A stretch of DNA of 44,457 nucleotides from Phycisphaeraceae bacterium (GTDB lineage: Bacteria > Planctomycetota > Phycisphaerae > Phycisphaerales > Phycisphaeraceae), in contig PAIY01000108.1 in the NCBI GenBank assembly GCA_002704825.1, forward strand, positions 1-44,457. The letters run 5' to 3'. Of this stretch, positions 7,457 to 18,900 are shown in pieces. The translations under genes and the position numbers were made by a program. The notes beneath the pieces are model-generated. The model was not told the origin of the DNA. It worked only from the letters and a program-made list of their open reading frames with translations, and ran no database searches. Position 1 is the first letter of the stretch. The number at the start of each line of letters is the position of its first letter.

Positions 7457-10246
7457 TTACTTTTTGCCGGTGGTTTTAAATTCCAGTCGACTGAGAATAC
7501 GTAGCTGGTAAACGGTAAAACCGATCATCATGAAGCCCAGCAGCCAAGCCATTGCAGTTGCCGGTCCCATTTTCAGATAAGTAAAGGCTTCGTAAAAAAT
7601 TCTCAGTCCAGCGACTTCGGTGTTTGCTCCGCCACCGGTCATGGCCAGGATATTGGCGGAGCTCATCCAGGCACCAATGAACACGCCAACAAAGTTGATG
7701 ATCACAAGTGGTTTTAAGATTGGGAACACAACGAACAGTATTTTGTCAACAAATCCAGCACCATCCAGATCAGCCGCTTCATAAAAATCATCTGGAATAC
7801 CTTTGAGTGCAGCCAGATAAATCAAGCAACCGGGTCCCATTCCTGCCCATACCATTGGAATCACACAGGCCACCATGGCGGTGTTACTGTTGCTGAGCCA
7901 CTGATAAGGTTCAGGCAAAGTGCTCAACATACGTGGTATAAACATCATGATCCAACGGCCAATATTCTCATCAGGCGGGAATAGTATCGGCGAAGCCAAG
8001 GAAACACATGTATAGCAAAGCAGAATCCCTGCACCGATAAATGCCAAACCCGGCCCCATGGACTCATGAAATATCAAACGTCTGCCGAATTGCACACAGA
8101 TGAAAAGCAGCACCAGCCCAAATATGACATACACACCAGCTGGGATCTGCATCAGAATGCGGTTGAGTGCCCCGGCTTCCGAAGGTGCGTAAAACATTTT
8201 CCACAACAGTAAAGTCACCAAACCCGTGATCACTGCAGGCAGATAAACAATGGTTCGAAACAGGATCTTACCTTTGGGAACCTCCTGTAACAGAATAGCC
8301 AGAAGAATCGGCGGTAGAAACGTCATCGACACCACAAGGAAACAGTACCGAAGCGAGTTGTAGACTGCCTGCCACCACTGTGAGTCATAGAGCACATTGC
8401 CAAAGTTTTCCAGCCCGTTGAATTTCGATCCTCCCATGATGTTGTAGTCCATAAACGCCATCACAGAACCACGCGCTAAAGGAACGTAATGCCAGATGAG
8501 GATCGTCAAGGCTGCGGGGATCAACAGCAGATACGCGTTCCAGTATTTTTTAAACCCCCAGCGAACCTGGCTGCCGTCAGCCGAGGCGCTGGGAGGGGTG
8601 AAGGCCCGAATCACTTTGCGAAACACAAAACCAAACGCAATGACAATACCCACCAATACCACAGTGGCCGTGATGCGCCTGTTGCGTTTTTGCTGGGGTG
8701 TCAAAATGCCAATCATCTTTTCATTGGCCTTGGCAACTGCGGCATCCAGCACCGCTTTGAGTTGCTCACGACGAACCTGATCGTCATCCGAAAGATCACC
8801 GTTGATGAGCATCTGCTCTGCTTTCTGGATTGGGGCAGACATCATCTCGTAGGCAACATTACTGTTACGCCCGTAGGGCTCGGGCTTGCCGGTATCAACT
8901 GCAATCTCAAACGTCCTGCTCCATCCTGGTTCAGTCAGTTGCAGCACATCTTCATAGCCGTATTGCTTGAGGTACTTGGGATTGACAAATCGCCCCAATC
9001 CACCTTCGACCATAATCCGGGTCTTGATCGCCATGGCTTCGTCGGAATCATAATGCCAGATGTATTCAAATGCGGCATCACGGATCACTGGATTATCGAC
9101 ACCAGCAAAAATGCCGTACATTCGACTGTTAAGTTCACCACCTCGAACGCGCTGGCCTTGCTCATTGGCGTAGCCTAGCGGTACTGGCACCATGCCCGTG
9201 ACATCCGGGTTGATCGATGAAAACAGTTTTTCATCGATATAGCTAAACTGCATCGCGATCTGCCCCTGGTTCCACTTTGTGCTGGCGGTTGATGTGTCTT
9301 TGAAGCTGTAACCACGACGAATAATCCCATTGTCATCAACCCATTTTTCGGCACTGAGTCGAGTATAAATATCCAGTGCGGTCACTGCAGCCTCACTGTT
9401 AAAAGTGCAACGCCACTGGTCTTGCTCCTCGTTGTACACCATCGCCTCGCCACCGGCAGACCAGAGAAAGGTGATCCAATACCACGATTCATATTGCCCA
9501 CGCCCCAATTGAAGACCGTAATAATCATTCGCTGGATCGGTCAGTTTCCTGGCAGCATCAAACATCTGCTCCCATGTCCAGTTTAAATCGGGATATGGAA
9601 TCTTATTCTCATCAAAACGATCCTTACGGAAGAGAAGCACCTTGCCCAAAGCGCCACCGTAGGGCATCGCCCATACATGCTTCTGGCCATCGGTTCCTTT
9701 ACGTTTGATCACCGGCCAGATTCGCTCATGCACACGTGCATCCAGCTCATCCTGCGGAACATCATCAAGCCATTCATCCATCGGATAGAGAAAGCCGTTT
9801 CGGATGTAGGTATCACTCTTGCGAAAGTTCACATACAACACATCCGGCGCCATGTCTCCGGCAATGGCCAGTAAATCCGTTTCAACACCTTCGACATTCA
9901 AACCTGAAAAACGTTCGAGTTTTATCGACACGTTATCCCAGTTATAACGCCCATAAACTTCAGGATTCGCCTTGTAACGAGAAGCATACTTTCGAGCAAA
10001 AAGCTCGCTAAAACGCTTTTCAAAAGCCTTGACAGCTGCAACATCGGCACGCACCGCCGTTCCCGTGCTTGAGGGATCCGGCAGGTTTGCTACTGTCAAA
10101 TGAATCACGGTCGAGCCATCTTGATCCTCAACCCAACCGGCATGAACCTGTGCAGCGGTCAGAGTCAGCAACAGGGCAAATGCGAGGAGACAAGAAAGAC
10201 AAGATCGAACCAAACCCGTCAAATATCTATATACGTTCATCATCAT
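7457..10246 (-). CDS. Sugar ABC transporter: solute-binding protein fused to MalF-type permease
   Basis: The 929-residue chain joins two normally separate subunits. Residues about 13-36 are a signal sequence (LLAFALLLTLTAAQVHAG). About 45-510 read as a family-1 solute-binding protein, with APDVLYVNFRKSDTYIRNGF, WAMPYGGALGKVLLFRKD and an aromatic-rich WYWITFLWSAGGEAM segment. A membrane helix follows at 526-543. From about 571 there is a MalF-type permease with EAA loop FYEAADLDGAGFVDKIL (about 821-837) and extra hydrophobic segments at about 703-755. The binding domain is thus tethered rather than free. It is 15 bp downstream of the NagB-like reading frame's far end and precedes the partner permease. 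No ATPase is encoded in the window; a shared MsmX/UgpC-type ATPase elsewhere is likely. Starts at 10246, 10243 or 10240 are equally possible. Confidence 0.88.
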   Translation of the reverse strand: MMMNVYRYLTGLVRSCLSCLLAFALLLTLTAAQVHAGWVEDQDGSTVIHLTVANLPDPSSTGTAVRADVAAVKAFEKRFSELFARKYASRYKANPEVYGRYNWDNVSIKLERFSGLNVEGVETDLLAIAGDMAPDVLYVNFRKSDTYIRNGFLYPMDEWLDDVPQDELDARVHERIWPVIKRKGTDGQKHVWAMPYGGALGKVLLFRKDRFDENKIPYPDLNWTWEQMFDAARKLTDPANDYYGLQLGRGQYESWYWITFLWSAGGEAMVYNEEQDQWRCTFNSEAAVTALDIYTRLSAEKWVDDNGIIRRGYSFKDTSTASTKWNQGQIAMQFSYIDEKLFSSINPDVTGMVPVPLGYANEQGQRVRGGELNSRMYGIFAGVDNPVIRDAAFEYIWHYDSDEAMAIKTRIMVEGGLGRFVNPKYLKQYGYEDVLQLTEPGWSRTFEIAVDTGKPEPYGRNSNVAYEMMSAPIQKAEQMLINGDLSDDDQVRREQLKAVLDAAVAKANEKMIGILTPQQKRNRRITATVVLVGIVIAFGFVFRKVIRAFTPPSASADGSQVRWGFKKYWNAYLLLIPAALTILIWHYVPLARGSVMAFMDYNIMGGSKFNGLENFGNVLYDSQWWQAVYNSLRYCFLVVSMTFLPPILLAILLQEVPKGKILFRTIVYLPAVITGLVTLLLWKMFYAPSEAGALNRILMQIPAGVYVIFGLVLLFICVQFGRRLIFHESMGPGLAFIGAGILLCYTCVSLASPILFPPDENIGRWIMMFIPRMLSTLPEPYQWLSNSNTAMVACVIPMVWAGMGPGCLIYLAALKGIPDDFYEAADLDGAGFVDKILFVVFPILKPLVIINFVGVFIGAWMSSANILAMTGGGANTEVAGLRIFYEAFTYLKMGPATAMAWLLGFMMIGFTVYQLRILSRLEFKTTGKK

Positions 10247-10261
10247 TGATCATCCATTGAT

Positions 10262-10453
10262 TTAGTGCATCTGAACTGATACTTCACCGATCCCATGGCG
10301 GTAATAGCTGAACACCACATCGGGATGATCGGCTAACAGCGACATGGGCACCGATGTGTCAACGATTTGCTTGCTGATCATTAAGGCTGAGAGGCGCATA
10401 CCGAATGGATTATCATGATGCCCCGGATGCCAGATGGATACCCGGTCCGCCTT
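10262..10453 (-). pseudogene. In-frame continuation of the deaminase-like gene beyond its TGA
   Basis: After the TGA at 10454-10456 the same frame stays open for 63 codons to a TAA at 10262-10264. It reads as believable protein: [20 protein letters not shown] and [17 protein letters not shown]. In glucosamine-6-phosphate deaminase-like proteins, a C-terminal segment ending 'P.SLL..H..V.' is common, so this looks like the lost C-terminus. It brings the total to 312 codons and leaves only 15 bp before the next gene. A nonsense mutation, a sequencing error or readthrough would all give this picture. Confidence 0.6.
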
Positions 10454-11200
10454 TCAGGTTTCTTTGGGGCCCACCGTGCAAGCGCGTGTGGGAACCTGTG
10501 GCACGTAGCCCCCACCGGATGTCCGGGCATTTTGGATCACGGTCATCGGATGCAAGTCCGTGACGCGCGTGCCCAACTTCCTGTATTCTTCGGGCTTGGG
10601 CGGTTGATCATTGTATTGCCCTTCACGCTTGGGTGGATCGTTAAATGCCCAGTGCTTGACTTCCCCCTGACCTCCCTGCATCACAACGCAACGCACCTGA
10701 TCGTAACTGTCACTGTATTGCCCCAGGTCGCCAACAGGGAAATGCAGATTAGCCATAGGCATCATCAACTGGGGATTGATGCGATTAAAGCACAAATCAC
10801 AATCAGCCTTGGCAAAAGAAAGCGGGAAATCAATCTCCACCGGCTTGTCATCTGCATCGACCCATTCGTCCATGCCCCAGAAATGCGCTTCGTGTTTTGC
10901 AAGGTCCAGCCCCATCGCATTGACCATCTGCGCGACCAAAGGTAACTGCTCGGTTGGACCAATCGGGCCACAGATTCCGCAGGGATTGTCCGGCGTGGAC
11001 TGTTGCCATGCGTCGATATATTCCAACGCCTGGGCACAGTACAAATCCTGGAGTGTGTCATATATCCGTACAGTGAAACCCGGGCGCGACAACTGCTCAA
11101 TATCACGAGCAGTCAGTGCTGCAGCATCCGCAAGAATCTGCTCATCCAACGTGGTATAGTCCCACCAACCCGGTGCCACTTTACTGATCGCTCTAGTCAT
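10454..11200 (-). CDS. NagB-like glucosamine-6-phosphate deaminase/isomerase-family protein, truncated by TGA
   Basis: The 248-residue open frame resembles the NagB/6-phosphogluconolactonase (SIS-like) superfamily. It has [17 protein letters not shown] as the phosphosugar-type loop region and [11 protein letters not shown], matching the conserved 'DEY/DEW' active-site strand. Near the end [19 protein letters not shown] resembles the 'alTvG' stretch before the last helix. The protein stops at a TGA (10454-10456), yet 63 further sensible codons follow in frame, so the intact form was probably 312 residues. Its ATG overlaps the stop of the PIG-L deacetylase gene by 8 bp (ATGACTAG), implying translational coupling. 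Together they suggest deacetylation and then deamination of an amino sugar. Whether the truncated form works is unclear, and the exact subfamily is not certain. Confidence 0.7.
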   Translation of the reverse strand: MTRAISKVAPGWWDYTTLDEQILADAAALTARDIEQLSRPGFTVRIYDTLQDLYCAQALEYIDAWQQSTPDNPCGICGPIGPTEQLPLVAQMVNAMGLDLAKHEAHFWGMDEWVDADDKPVEIDFPLSFAKADCDLCFNRINPQLMMPMANLHFPVGDLGQYSDSYDQVRCVVMQGGQGEVKHWAFNDPPKREGQYNDQPPKPEEYRKLGTRVTDLHPMTVIQNARTSGGGYVPQVPTRACTVGPKET

Positions 11201-11975
11201 TGACGGTCTCTCTTGTTGTGAGGTTTGAGGTTCCTAATAAACGGCCAAGCAAGTCATCCTGTGGATACGCGTGCCCATGATGCTGCACAAATGCCTCGGC
11301 AAAGTCACTGTTGCAAACCTGCCCACGCATCGCACAGTGACGCTGCATTGCAAGAATGTATTCATCCATCCCATGATGCTTGCGCAACCATTCACGCTGT
11401 GACGCATGACAAGCCAACATCTCAGTCTTGGCAGGCATCACATCGGATATGTCAATTAAGGTCGTTGGCTCTACCATCTGCCCGGTATAAGGATCATGAC
11501 CTTCCAAAGGGTCGGCATAGTACAGATACGGCACAGTCGCGCTCTGAGCCAAAGGCAACAATGAAGCATTGGGAATGGCAAACGCAAAACTTGCTGCCCT
11601 TGCCAGCAGATGCGTCTGCTCATGATCAAGCATGTAGTCATAACGCGGATGCGTGATCACGAGTGTCGGATTGACTTGACGAAACAAATCGATCGTTTTG
11701 CAAATATTCTCAGGGCTGTACGCCACCTGCACATCACTCAGACCAAGGCAATGGTAGATCCCACCGACCTTTGCAGCAGCTTCCATGGCCTCAAGATGCC
11801 GTACTTTCGCAATCTCGTCCCGGCCTAATTCAACTGATCCACAATCACCATTGGCAGCTGTCGCGATATGAATTTGCCAGCCCAATACTGCCAACCGAAC
11901 AAGCGTCCCCCCACAGAGAATCTCCGCGTCATCAGGGTGAGCCATCAGGACAAGGACCACATTAGTGTCAGACAT
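11193..11975 (-). CDS. PIG-L (LmbE-like) N-acetyl-sugar deacetylase
   Basis: The 260-residue protein carries the PIG-L zinc motif AHPDDAE at about 12-18 (strand [11 protein letters not shown]) and the matching downstream [14 protein letters not shown] with its histidines. [23 protein letters not shown] is the family's typical first helix-strand unit. These zinc enzymes remove N-acetyl groups from GlcNAc-type sugars, here presumably in the cytoplasm. I use the ATG at 11975; the in-frame TTG at 11993 lies only a few bases behind the predicted transcription start of a strong promoter (12005-12034). It is the first gene of a six-gene operon and overlaps the next gene by 8 bp. Chemistry is well supported by motifs; the exact substrate is inferred. 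Confidence 0.88.
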   Translation of the reverse strand: MSDTNVVLVLMAHPDDAEILCGGTLVRLAVLGWQIHIATAANGDCGSVELGRDEIAKVRHLEAMEAAAKVGGIYHCLGLSDVQVAYSPENICKTIDLFRQVNPTLVITHPRYDYMLDHEQTHLLARAASFAFAIPNASLLPLAQSATVPYLYYADPLEGHDPYTGQMVEPTTLIDISDVMPAKTEMLACHASQREWLRKHHGMDEYILAMQRHCAMRGQVCNSDFAEAFVQHHGHAYPQDDLLGRLLGTSNLTTRETVND

Positions 11976-12004
11976 CTTTAAATTCCATTTCAATTAACTG
12001 ACAC

Positions 12005-12034
12005 ATTGTATCGCTTATGTTACTTAATAGTCAA
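12005..12034 (-). promoter_or_regulatory. Sigma70-type promoter of the deacetylase-transporter-fucosidase operon
   Basis: On the minus strand TTGACT (12034-12029) is separated by 18 bp from TACAAT (12010-12005). The first gene's ATG at 11975 is 30 bp downstream of the -10 box, giving a short leader with GGA before the start. This is among the clearest promoters in the window. Confidence 0.7.
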
Positions 12035-12039
12035 TAGCA

Positions 12040-12918
12040 CCACCGTTACAAAATCAAGATCTGGTGACAATGGTTACGAAAAACTTGTCTCAGGCGTAAA
12101 ATCATTGATCGAAGAAGGCCTCATTCAAGAAACCTAATCCAGCCAACTGTCTTGCTGCAGGCGCAACATTCTTCAGAAATGAGTTACCGAACCAGGACAA
12201 TCCATCAGTCATACAACCCATTGATAAATAATCAGTTGCAGACAGAACATTCTGCCAAAAAAAACACTGGATCACCCAACATGGATAATGCGACGGGCCA
12301 ACGCAAGCAATAATGAAATCGACAAACATGCACCCTAAAACGAAACACGTCCGCTAAACTCATCATGCCCCAAAACAATCAAGCGCTGCAAATTGGATCC
12401 AGATCCAATACCCATCGAGCCGACTGCTTAACATCAATCGGCATCGCGGTCATGGCAACATCAACAACCTTAATGAATCACTGCATTAGAGCGTTCCCAA
12501 TCCATCTGCAGTGTTTTGTCTTGCTGCATGGCTCCTTGCCTGTGTCGATTTGCATCAGCGATGCTCGCATCGCCTGCTTCAATCTCCTTGGCAATGATCC
12601 ATTCGCTAGCGACAAAGACGCTACACTTGGATTGCGAACGCTCTAAAGCCAGGATTCTGTGGTGCATGACTCATCACATGCGCCTCTCCCTGAATCCTGT
12701 TCCAATTTGAATATTAGTTATGGGGCGATTATCTGGCCTTCAAGATTGGAGCTCGCTGTATGAAAAGACACACCGTACGACGTGAGAACCTGATTAGAAT
12801 TCTCATATCGACCGAATAAACTTAGCCCAAACGAGCTTGTCAGGGGCTTGTTAAACCTGCCAATACCGCGTAAATGTCCGCTGTATCACTACAGAGTGTG
12901 ATGTCAATTCGCCTGACT
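12040..12918. other. Long intergenic region without an intact gene
   Basis: Between the operon promoter and the 3' end of the giant propeller gene I find no open frame with a start, ribosome site and protein-like content. A 23-codon open stretch on the plus strand ending at about 12136 (KLVSGVKSLIEEGLIQET) looks protein-like and may be a gene remnant. The main structured item is the palindromic element at 12486-12646. Confidence 0.5.
12486..12646. repeat. 161-bp imperfect palindrome, MITE-like element
   Basis: The left end TTAGAGCGTTCCCAATCCA (12486-12504) is matched in inverse orientation at the right end (12628-12646) with one mismatch. The pairing continues inward for roughly 35 bp with a few mismatches and then more loosely toward the centre, where GCGATG-CTCG-CATCGC forms a small hairpin. 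The whole element could fold on itself. Ends beginning TA and ending TA are compatible with a Tc1/mariner-IS630-type non-autonomous element, but no target duplication beyond TA is evident and no second copy occurs in this window. A long RNA hairpin is the alternative. Confidence 0.55.
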
Positions 12919-15900
12919 TTAATCCGCTTCAATCTCTGCAACGAGAGTACGGTCTCCTGTTACTCTAAAACTCAAACCTGAATTGGCCAGATCACCAGCA
13001 GGTAAATCCGAAACATCGCCTGTCCATTGGACAAAATGGTATCCTGGAGCCGGTGTTGCAACCAATGTAGCGGTCTGGCCATAGTCATAAGTTCCCGCAC
13101 CAGTCACGGATCCGTTTGTTGCAGTCGCAGTGATGGTATGCTCAGTGATCACAATAAATTCAGCTGTCAGAACACGTGAGAAGTCACTGTCAAAGGTAAT
13201 GGTTTCATTCTGTAATTGCCATACCGTTAAATCTGTGCTGTTGTAACTCACACCATAAATCTGGCTGCCCCACTGTTTGAAGACATAACCGGAATCAGCC
13301 GTTGCAACGAGTGTGACAGGATCGCCTTGAGCATACTGCCCTGTCCCGGATACCGAACCATTGCTGATGGGTGTCACCATCGAAACGGTTGGATCAGGAA
13401 TAAACACGGCATAGATGGTCCGGTTGTAGTTACCTGCTTTAAAACTGATGGTTGTGCTGGCGGTATCGGCAATATCCAAACCGTCCAATTCACCTTGCCA
13501 ACCGACAAACTCACAATGGGTTTGAGGCGTTGCAGTCAATGTTACCGTGTCATTGGCATCAAATTCCCCACCGCCAGTCACCGAGCCGAACTCAACTGGT
13601 GCGACGGTGGTGATGGTCGTTACTGAAGTCAGCCCCATATCCATAAAGGCAAAAGCGGAACCTCGGGAAGAATCATCCCCTATAACACCAACAGCAATAC
13701 GTTCACCGTGTACTGCAACTGACCAACCGTACAAGTCATTAGCTACGCGTTCCAAACCATTTGTCAACGAAGGGTAATCCTGCCACTGCGAACCATCCCA
13801 ATTAAAGAGATAAGCCGTCCCGCCAGCAGAAATCGACTGATCATCATTGTATGGAGAACCAACAACCAAACGATCCATTGAAACACCAACGCTATATCCA
13901 AATAGATCGCCAGCGGTCGCAATGGAATTACCGAGCTTGGTTTCATTCCAATGCTCCCCGTCCCAATCATAAACATACACTGCGCCCGCATTGGTCCCGT
14001 TTTCACTGTCTCGTGGTGCACCTATGGCAAGACGATCTGCGGACAAGGAAACACTGTAGCCATAGTAAGCACCAGGCGTACTGTCGGCTGCCGCAAACTT
14101 GGTTTCGTTCCAGGCACTTCCATCCCATTCATAGAGATAAGCCGCTCCAGCGTCACCACCTAATCCACCCATATGATCATCACTCCAGGCACCGATTAAA
14201 ATTCGATCACCATCCATGGCAACAGACTGCCCATAACGATCGTTATTCAATCGATCCGAAGCAGTGATAATGGTTACCTGCCATTGGGAAGTGACATCGT
14301 TCCATTCATACAAATATGCCGAACCGATCAAGGCACCCGTCTGGTTGGCTCCGACCAGAACGCGCAAACCATCAACATCAACAGAAACGCCAAAGTTATC
14401 TGAGGCCACACCATTAGACGCAAAGAGTTTATCCGTCTGATTCCAGTCGCTTCCGTCCCAATCGAAAATATAAACCGCGCCGGTATCTGTCGTCGTATCC
14501 CCCGTTGCGTTGATCGCACCCACGACAATCCGATCACCATCGATGGCAACGGAATAGCCAAAGTAGTCACCTGCGATACCATCCGATGCAATCAGACGAT
14601 CCACCTGTTGCCAATCCTGGCCATCCCATTCATAGATATACACCGTTCCGGCAGCGGTCCCATTAGTGTCATCGTCGTCATAAGGTGCACCGACCACCAT
14701 TCGGAAGCTGGACACCGCCACCGCATAACCGAGTTTATCACCAGATTGAGCATCCGAGGCTGTCAATTGCCCAACGCGATAGGTGAGAAATGGGAACGGA
14801 TCGCAGTTCCACTTAAAACCGTCCCATTGGTAAGCATACAATGCGCCGGCATCGACACCGTTGTCATCAACGCCCAAGGCACCAACCACAAGCTCGTTGT
14901 CACCCATGTTGACAGCAAACCCAAAGTGATCTCCGGACACAGCATCAAACGCCATGATTTTCGTTTGTAAATCCCATTGCGATTCACCGAGATGATAAAC
15001 ATAGATTGACCCGGAAGCGGATTGATTATCATCATCGTCATGCGAGCCAATCGCGATTTTATCACCTGAAATGGTCACGGATGATCCATAATGATCATTG
15101 GCTGCAGCATCCGTATCCGCAGTTAATTTTTGATCCAACGACCAAGTACTGCCATTGAATTTAAAAGCATATGCAGCACCACTATCACCAAGTCCGTTAT
15201 AGTGATGATAAGGAGCACCGACGACCACTCGGTTGCCAGACAAATCGACACTCCAGCCAAAGCGGTCACCACTGCTGCCGTCACCTGGTTCTAAAATTGC
15301 CGATTCGTACCATGTCGTGTCCAGGTCAAACACATAGGCAAGTCCTGTCCCTGAAATCGCGCCGGAAGCGAGATGCGTACCCACCACCAAGCGATCGTTT
15401 TCAAGTGCAAGCGAAACACCAAATTGAACATTAGCATAAACATCGTCTGGTAGAACACGTGTCTCTTCCCATGTTGTTCCATTCAGGTCGTACACAAATG
15501 CAGCACCGCTGTTGGATCGAATTACCTGTGAACTGTTTGGGGCGTTGTACAAGGTCGCACCAACTGCAATTCGATCGCCAGACACCGCAACACTAATGCC
15601 ATATTTGTCATTTGAATTACCACCAATTGGATTGTCCAATTTGGCGGTCTGATTCCAACTCGTTTGATCATATTCAAAGACGTAAACGGCACCGGTGCCA
15701 TTATGTTTATCGGCACCGATGACAATACGATCACCACTAATAGCCACACTACAACCAAACTCGTCGGATTCATCGGTATCCAAGCCCTGAAGTTTGGCAA
15801 CTTCATACCAATGCGTTCCATCCCAATGATAGACATAGGCCGCACCAGCATTCGCTCCTAAATCATCATTGTATGGGGCACCGGCAACCGCCCAGTCACC

Positions 15901-18900
15901 ATCGACGGCAACCGTGAAACCTAATTGATCACCAGTATTGCTATCTGATGCAAGTAGTTTCAGATCCTTTTTGTATTCAGCAGGATAAGCCACGAAGACT
16001 GCGGTCAATTCACGATCCTGATCTGCATCGAATTCAATGACTGGATCGCGAAGATACGCTGAGGGAAAATCCACGCCATTGAACTTCAGATTCTGAATAT
16101 CTCCTGTCCAGTGATCGAAGTAATAACCCGTTTGCGCAACAGCAGTGACGTTGACGAGACTACCATGCAAATAGGTACCTGAACCATAGACTGTCCCGGT
16201 GCTATCGGGTGTCAGCGAAGTCTCAATTGTGATATAAACCGGGTCATTTGCCTCAAAACCTGAATCGAAAATATATGCAAGCTTATTGGCATTGGCTGTA
16301 TTGTCATCAAATGGTGCTCCAACAATGATATCACTGTCGGAAAGCGCGACTGCCGCACCAAAACGTTGTCCAGGAATGGGAGACTCAAAACCGAAAGAAA
16401 CTGCATATAATGCGCAATCCATCTGCTGCCATTGACCATCATTCAATTCATAAACGTACGCTGTGCCAGCCGTCTCTTGCCCAGACACTTCTTTTCCAGG
16501 CATACCAACAACTGCCAGATTACCATTCATGGCAACCGAAACACCAAATTCTTCTCCAGCAGCATACCCGTCGGTTTCAAGTCGTAGATTATTCACCTGT
16601 ACCCAAGAACCATTGCTCAGACGTTTGAATATGTAGGCCGAACCATCATTGAGCATGGCTGAAGTTAAATAGCCTTTCGAACCAATAATGGCATAATCAC
16701 CGGACAATCCCAGGGACCAACCAAATGAACTGGCGGAGTTGCTGTCCTCAGAGGTGATATATCCCGCCAGTTGCCATTCATCAAGCGTCTTTTCATAGAC
16801 AACAACGGAATCACATTGAATACCACCCATCAGGATACGGTTATGGTCAATTGTCACTGCATATCCGAGATATCCATTGTCTGCACCTGAACCGTCAACC
16901 TGCATATTGGCATCGGACACGACACGCTTAACACCAACCCATTCTTCCTGACCTGACAGGTATGATTTTTCAAAAATATCAACCGCACCAAGACGATCAA
17001 AATCTCCGGGAATCCCGCCATTGGAATCACCTACGACAGCGGTGTTGCTTTCGATTGCCACCGAACAACCAAAATCCTTGGAACTGGGTGAACTCCCCTT
17101 GACGCGCTTAACCATGTTCCATGTTTGGGTCTGAGTATCAAGACGATAGATATAGGCAAAACCTTCGCGTGTGCTTGTCGGATCTTCACGATCAGGCTCA
17201 CCGACAATGGCCATACCATTTTTCACAGAGACAGCCGCACCAAAATTGCCATATGTGTAAACATTGGCGCCAATAACTGTCACCCCATCATCCAAAGTTG
17301 GTCGTAATCTTGCGACAGGTGTATCAGACCATGAACCATTGACTTTCTGATACACATAGACAACACCGGTATTGGCGTTGTATCGCGCGTCTCCGACAAA
17401 AGCGAAATTGCCATCAATCGAAACGGCTCGACCAAACTTCTTCCCATTACCATCGGTTGAGGAGTCGGGTGCGACGATTTCACCAGTAGCGAGAATATCG
17501 TGGCTGTTGGCCACAATGACGGAAGTATTAAAAGATTGGGTGACCAACGAATTGATTGAATCATCATCAGTTGCTTTGGCATAGAGTTTGACTTCACCCC
17601 AGTCATTAGTTGTGGGTGTCCAGTTTAGAATATAGGTATCTGTACCTCCAGATTGGGTTCCATATCCAATACTGACGTCATTGGCGAAAAACTCGACCTG
17701 TGTGACCGTACCGTCCGGATCATGTGACGAGACTGTCAATGGGATGGATTGCCCGACGACGGCAGGTGTGTTGATTGCAGGTGAATCCCATGAAACATGA
17801 GGCGCTTGATTCAGCGCATATTCCTTTGCCAATGCATCAACCGTATCTGCGATATCCTGATTACTCTGACTGGATACATAAACAATTACTTCGACGATAT
17901 CACAACTTGCATACAGACTGCTGTTCTGGCCACTGACACCGAGCACATAGTCTGCAATACGCTGAAATGATATTTCATTGATTGTAAATTCAGCTTGAAT
18001 GGCGCCATTTAAATAACAACGCATGGTTGTGCCATCAATCTGGATCGTATGAATACTGTATGAATCGGGAATCGGCGCAAACGGTAAATCCGAAACCGAC
18101 AATTGTGGCGTCGACTGCTGATCAACCCGTAGTTCATACGAAGACAAGGATGCTTCGCCATTGCCCCAGTCGCTGGTTGTAAAGTAGGTCGTCCCTGAAG
18201 CAGGTGAGCTATCATTGGATTTAAAGATAATATGAAGAGTGCTGTTGCAGGAATACGGATTAGCAATGGCATACGACAAAGCATCGTCAATCCCATCAAA
18301 CCGAATTGCAGGCATGCCATTGAGTTGCCCGGAGACCAAAGCTGGGCGTGCAGATGCAGTGTTCTGTATAAGTTTTAACCCAGTGCCATAACCATCAGCT
18401 TGATTCTGCCATTTTTTTACATAGCCCGAAGCATCCAATTCAATACCCGCGTCGGAGCGAAGCCAAAGTGCCATATCAGTTGATGGGATCGTATTGACTT
18501 TCACTAACACAGGAGAAGAAGTCCCCGTGAGTCCTTCGCTATCCACTGCGACAGCGGTTAATGAGTAGTCCCCCGGGGAGACGGAACTCCATATCAACCG
18601 GTGCGGTGCTTCAGTGGTTTCGCCAAGCTTGGTTGTCCCTTGATAGTACTCAATTTTGGCAATCGTTTCGTCTCCATCGGGATCGGTTGCAGAAGCAACG
18701 ATTTTAATATCGGCTCCTGCGGGATATCTCAGGCCCGATAACAACGGCTCGGTGATGGTTGCCGAAGGCGGATCGTTAACATTAAGAACTGTGACGTTTA
18801 CGATATCAGAAGTCACTGTCGAAGCGTCAGCAGCCGTAGCAACACAGGTTATCTCATAGCTGCCGATGGCAGGATTACTCCAAACCAGACTATATGGCGC

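Noticed and set aside
10454..10456. TGA read as selenocysteine or general stop reassignment
   Set aside because: TGA ends other intact genes in the window (for example at 1507-1509 and 22428-22430), and no convincing stem-loop of SECIS type is apparent just downstream.
12470..12667. 65-codon minus-strand frame with plausible residues
   Set aside because: It coincides with the palindromic element; the open frame is explained by the repeat, and there is no ribosome site.
12365..12710. Plus-strand short frames in the same region
   Set aside because: They cross the palindrome, overlap each other in different frames and lack ribosome sites.
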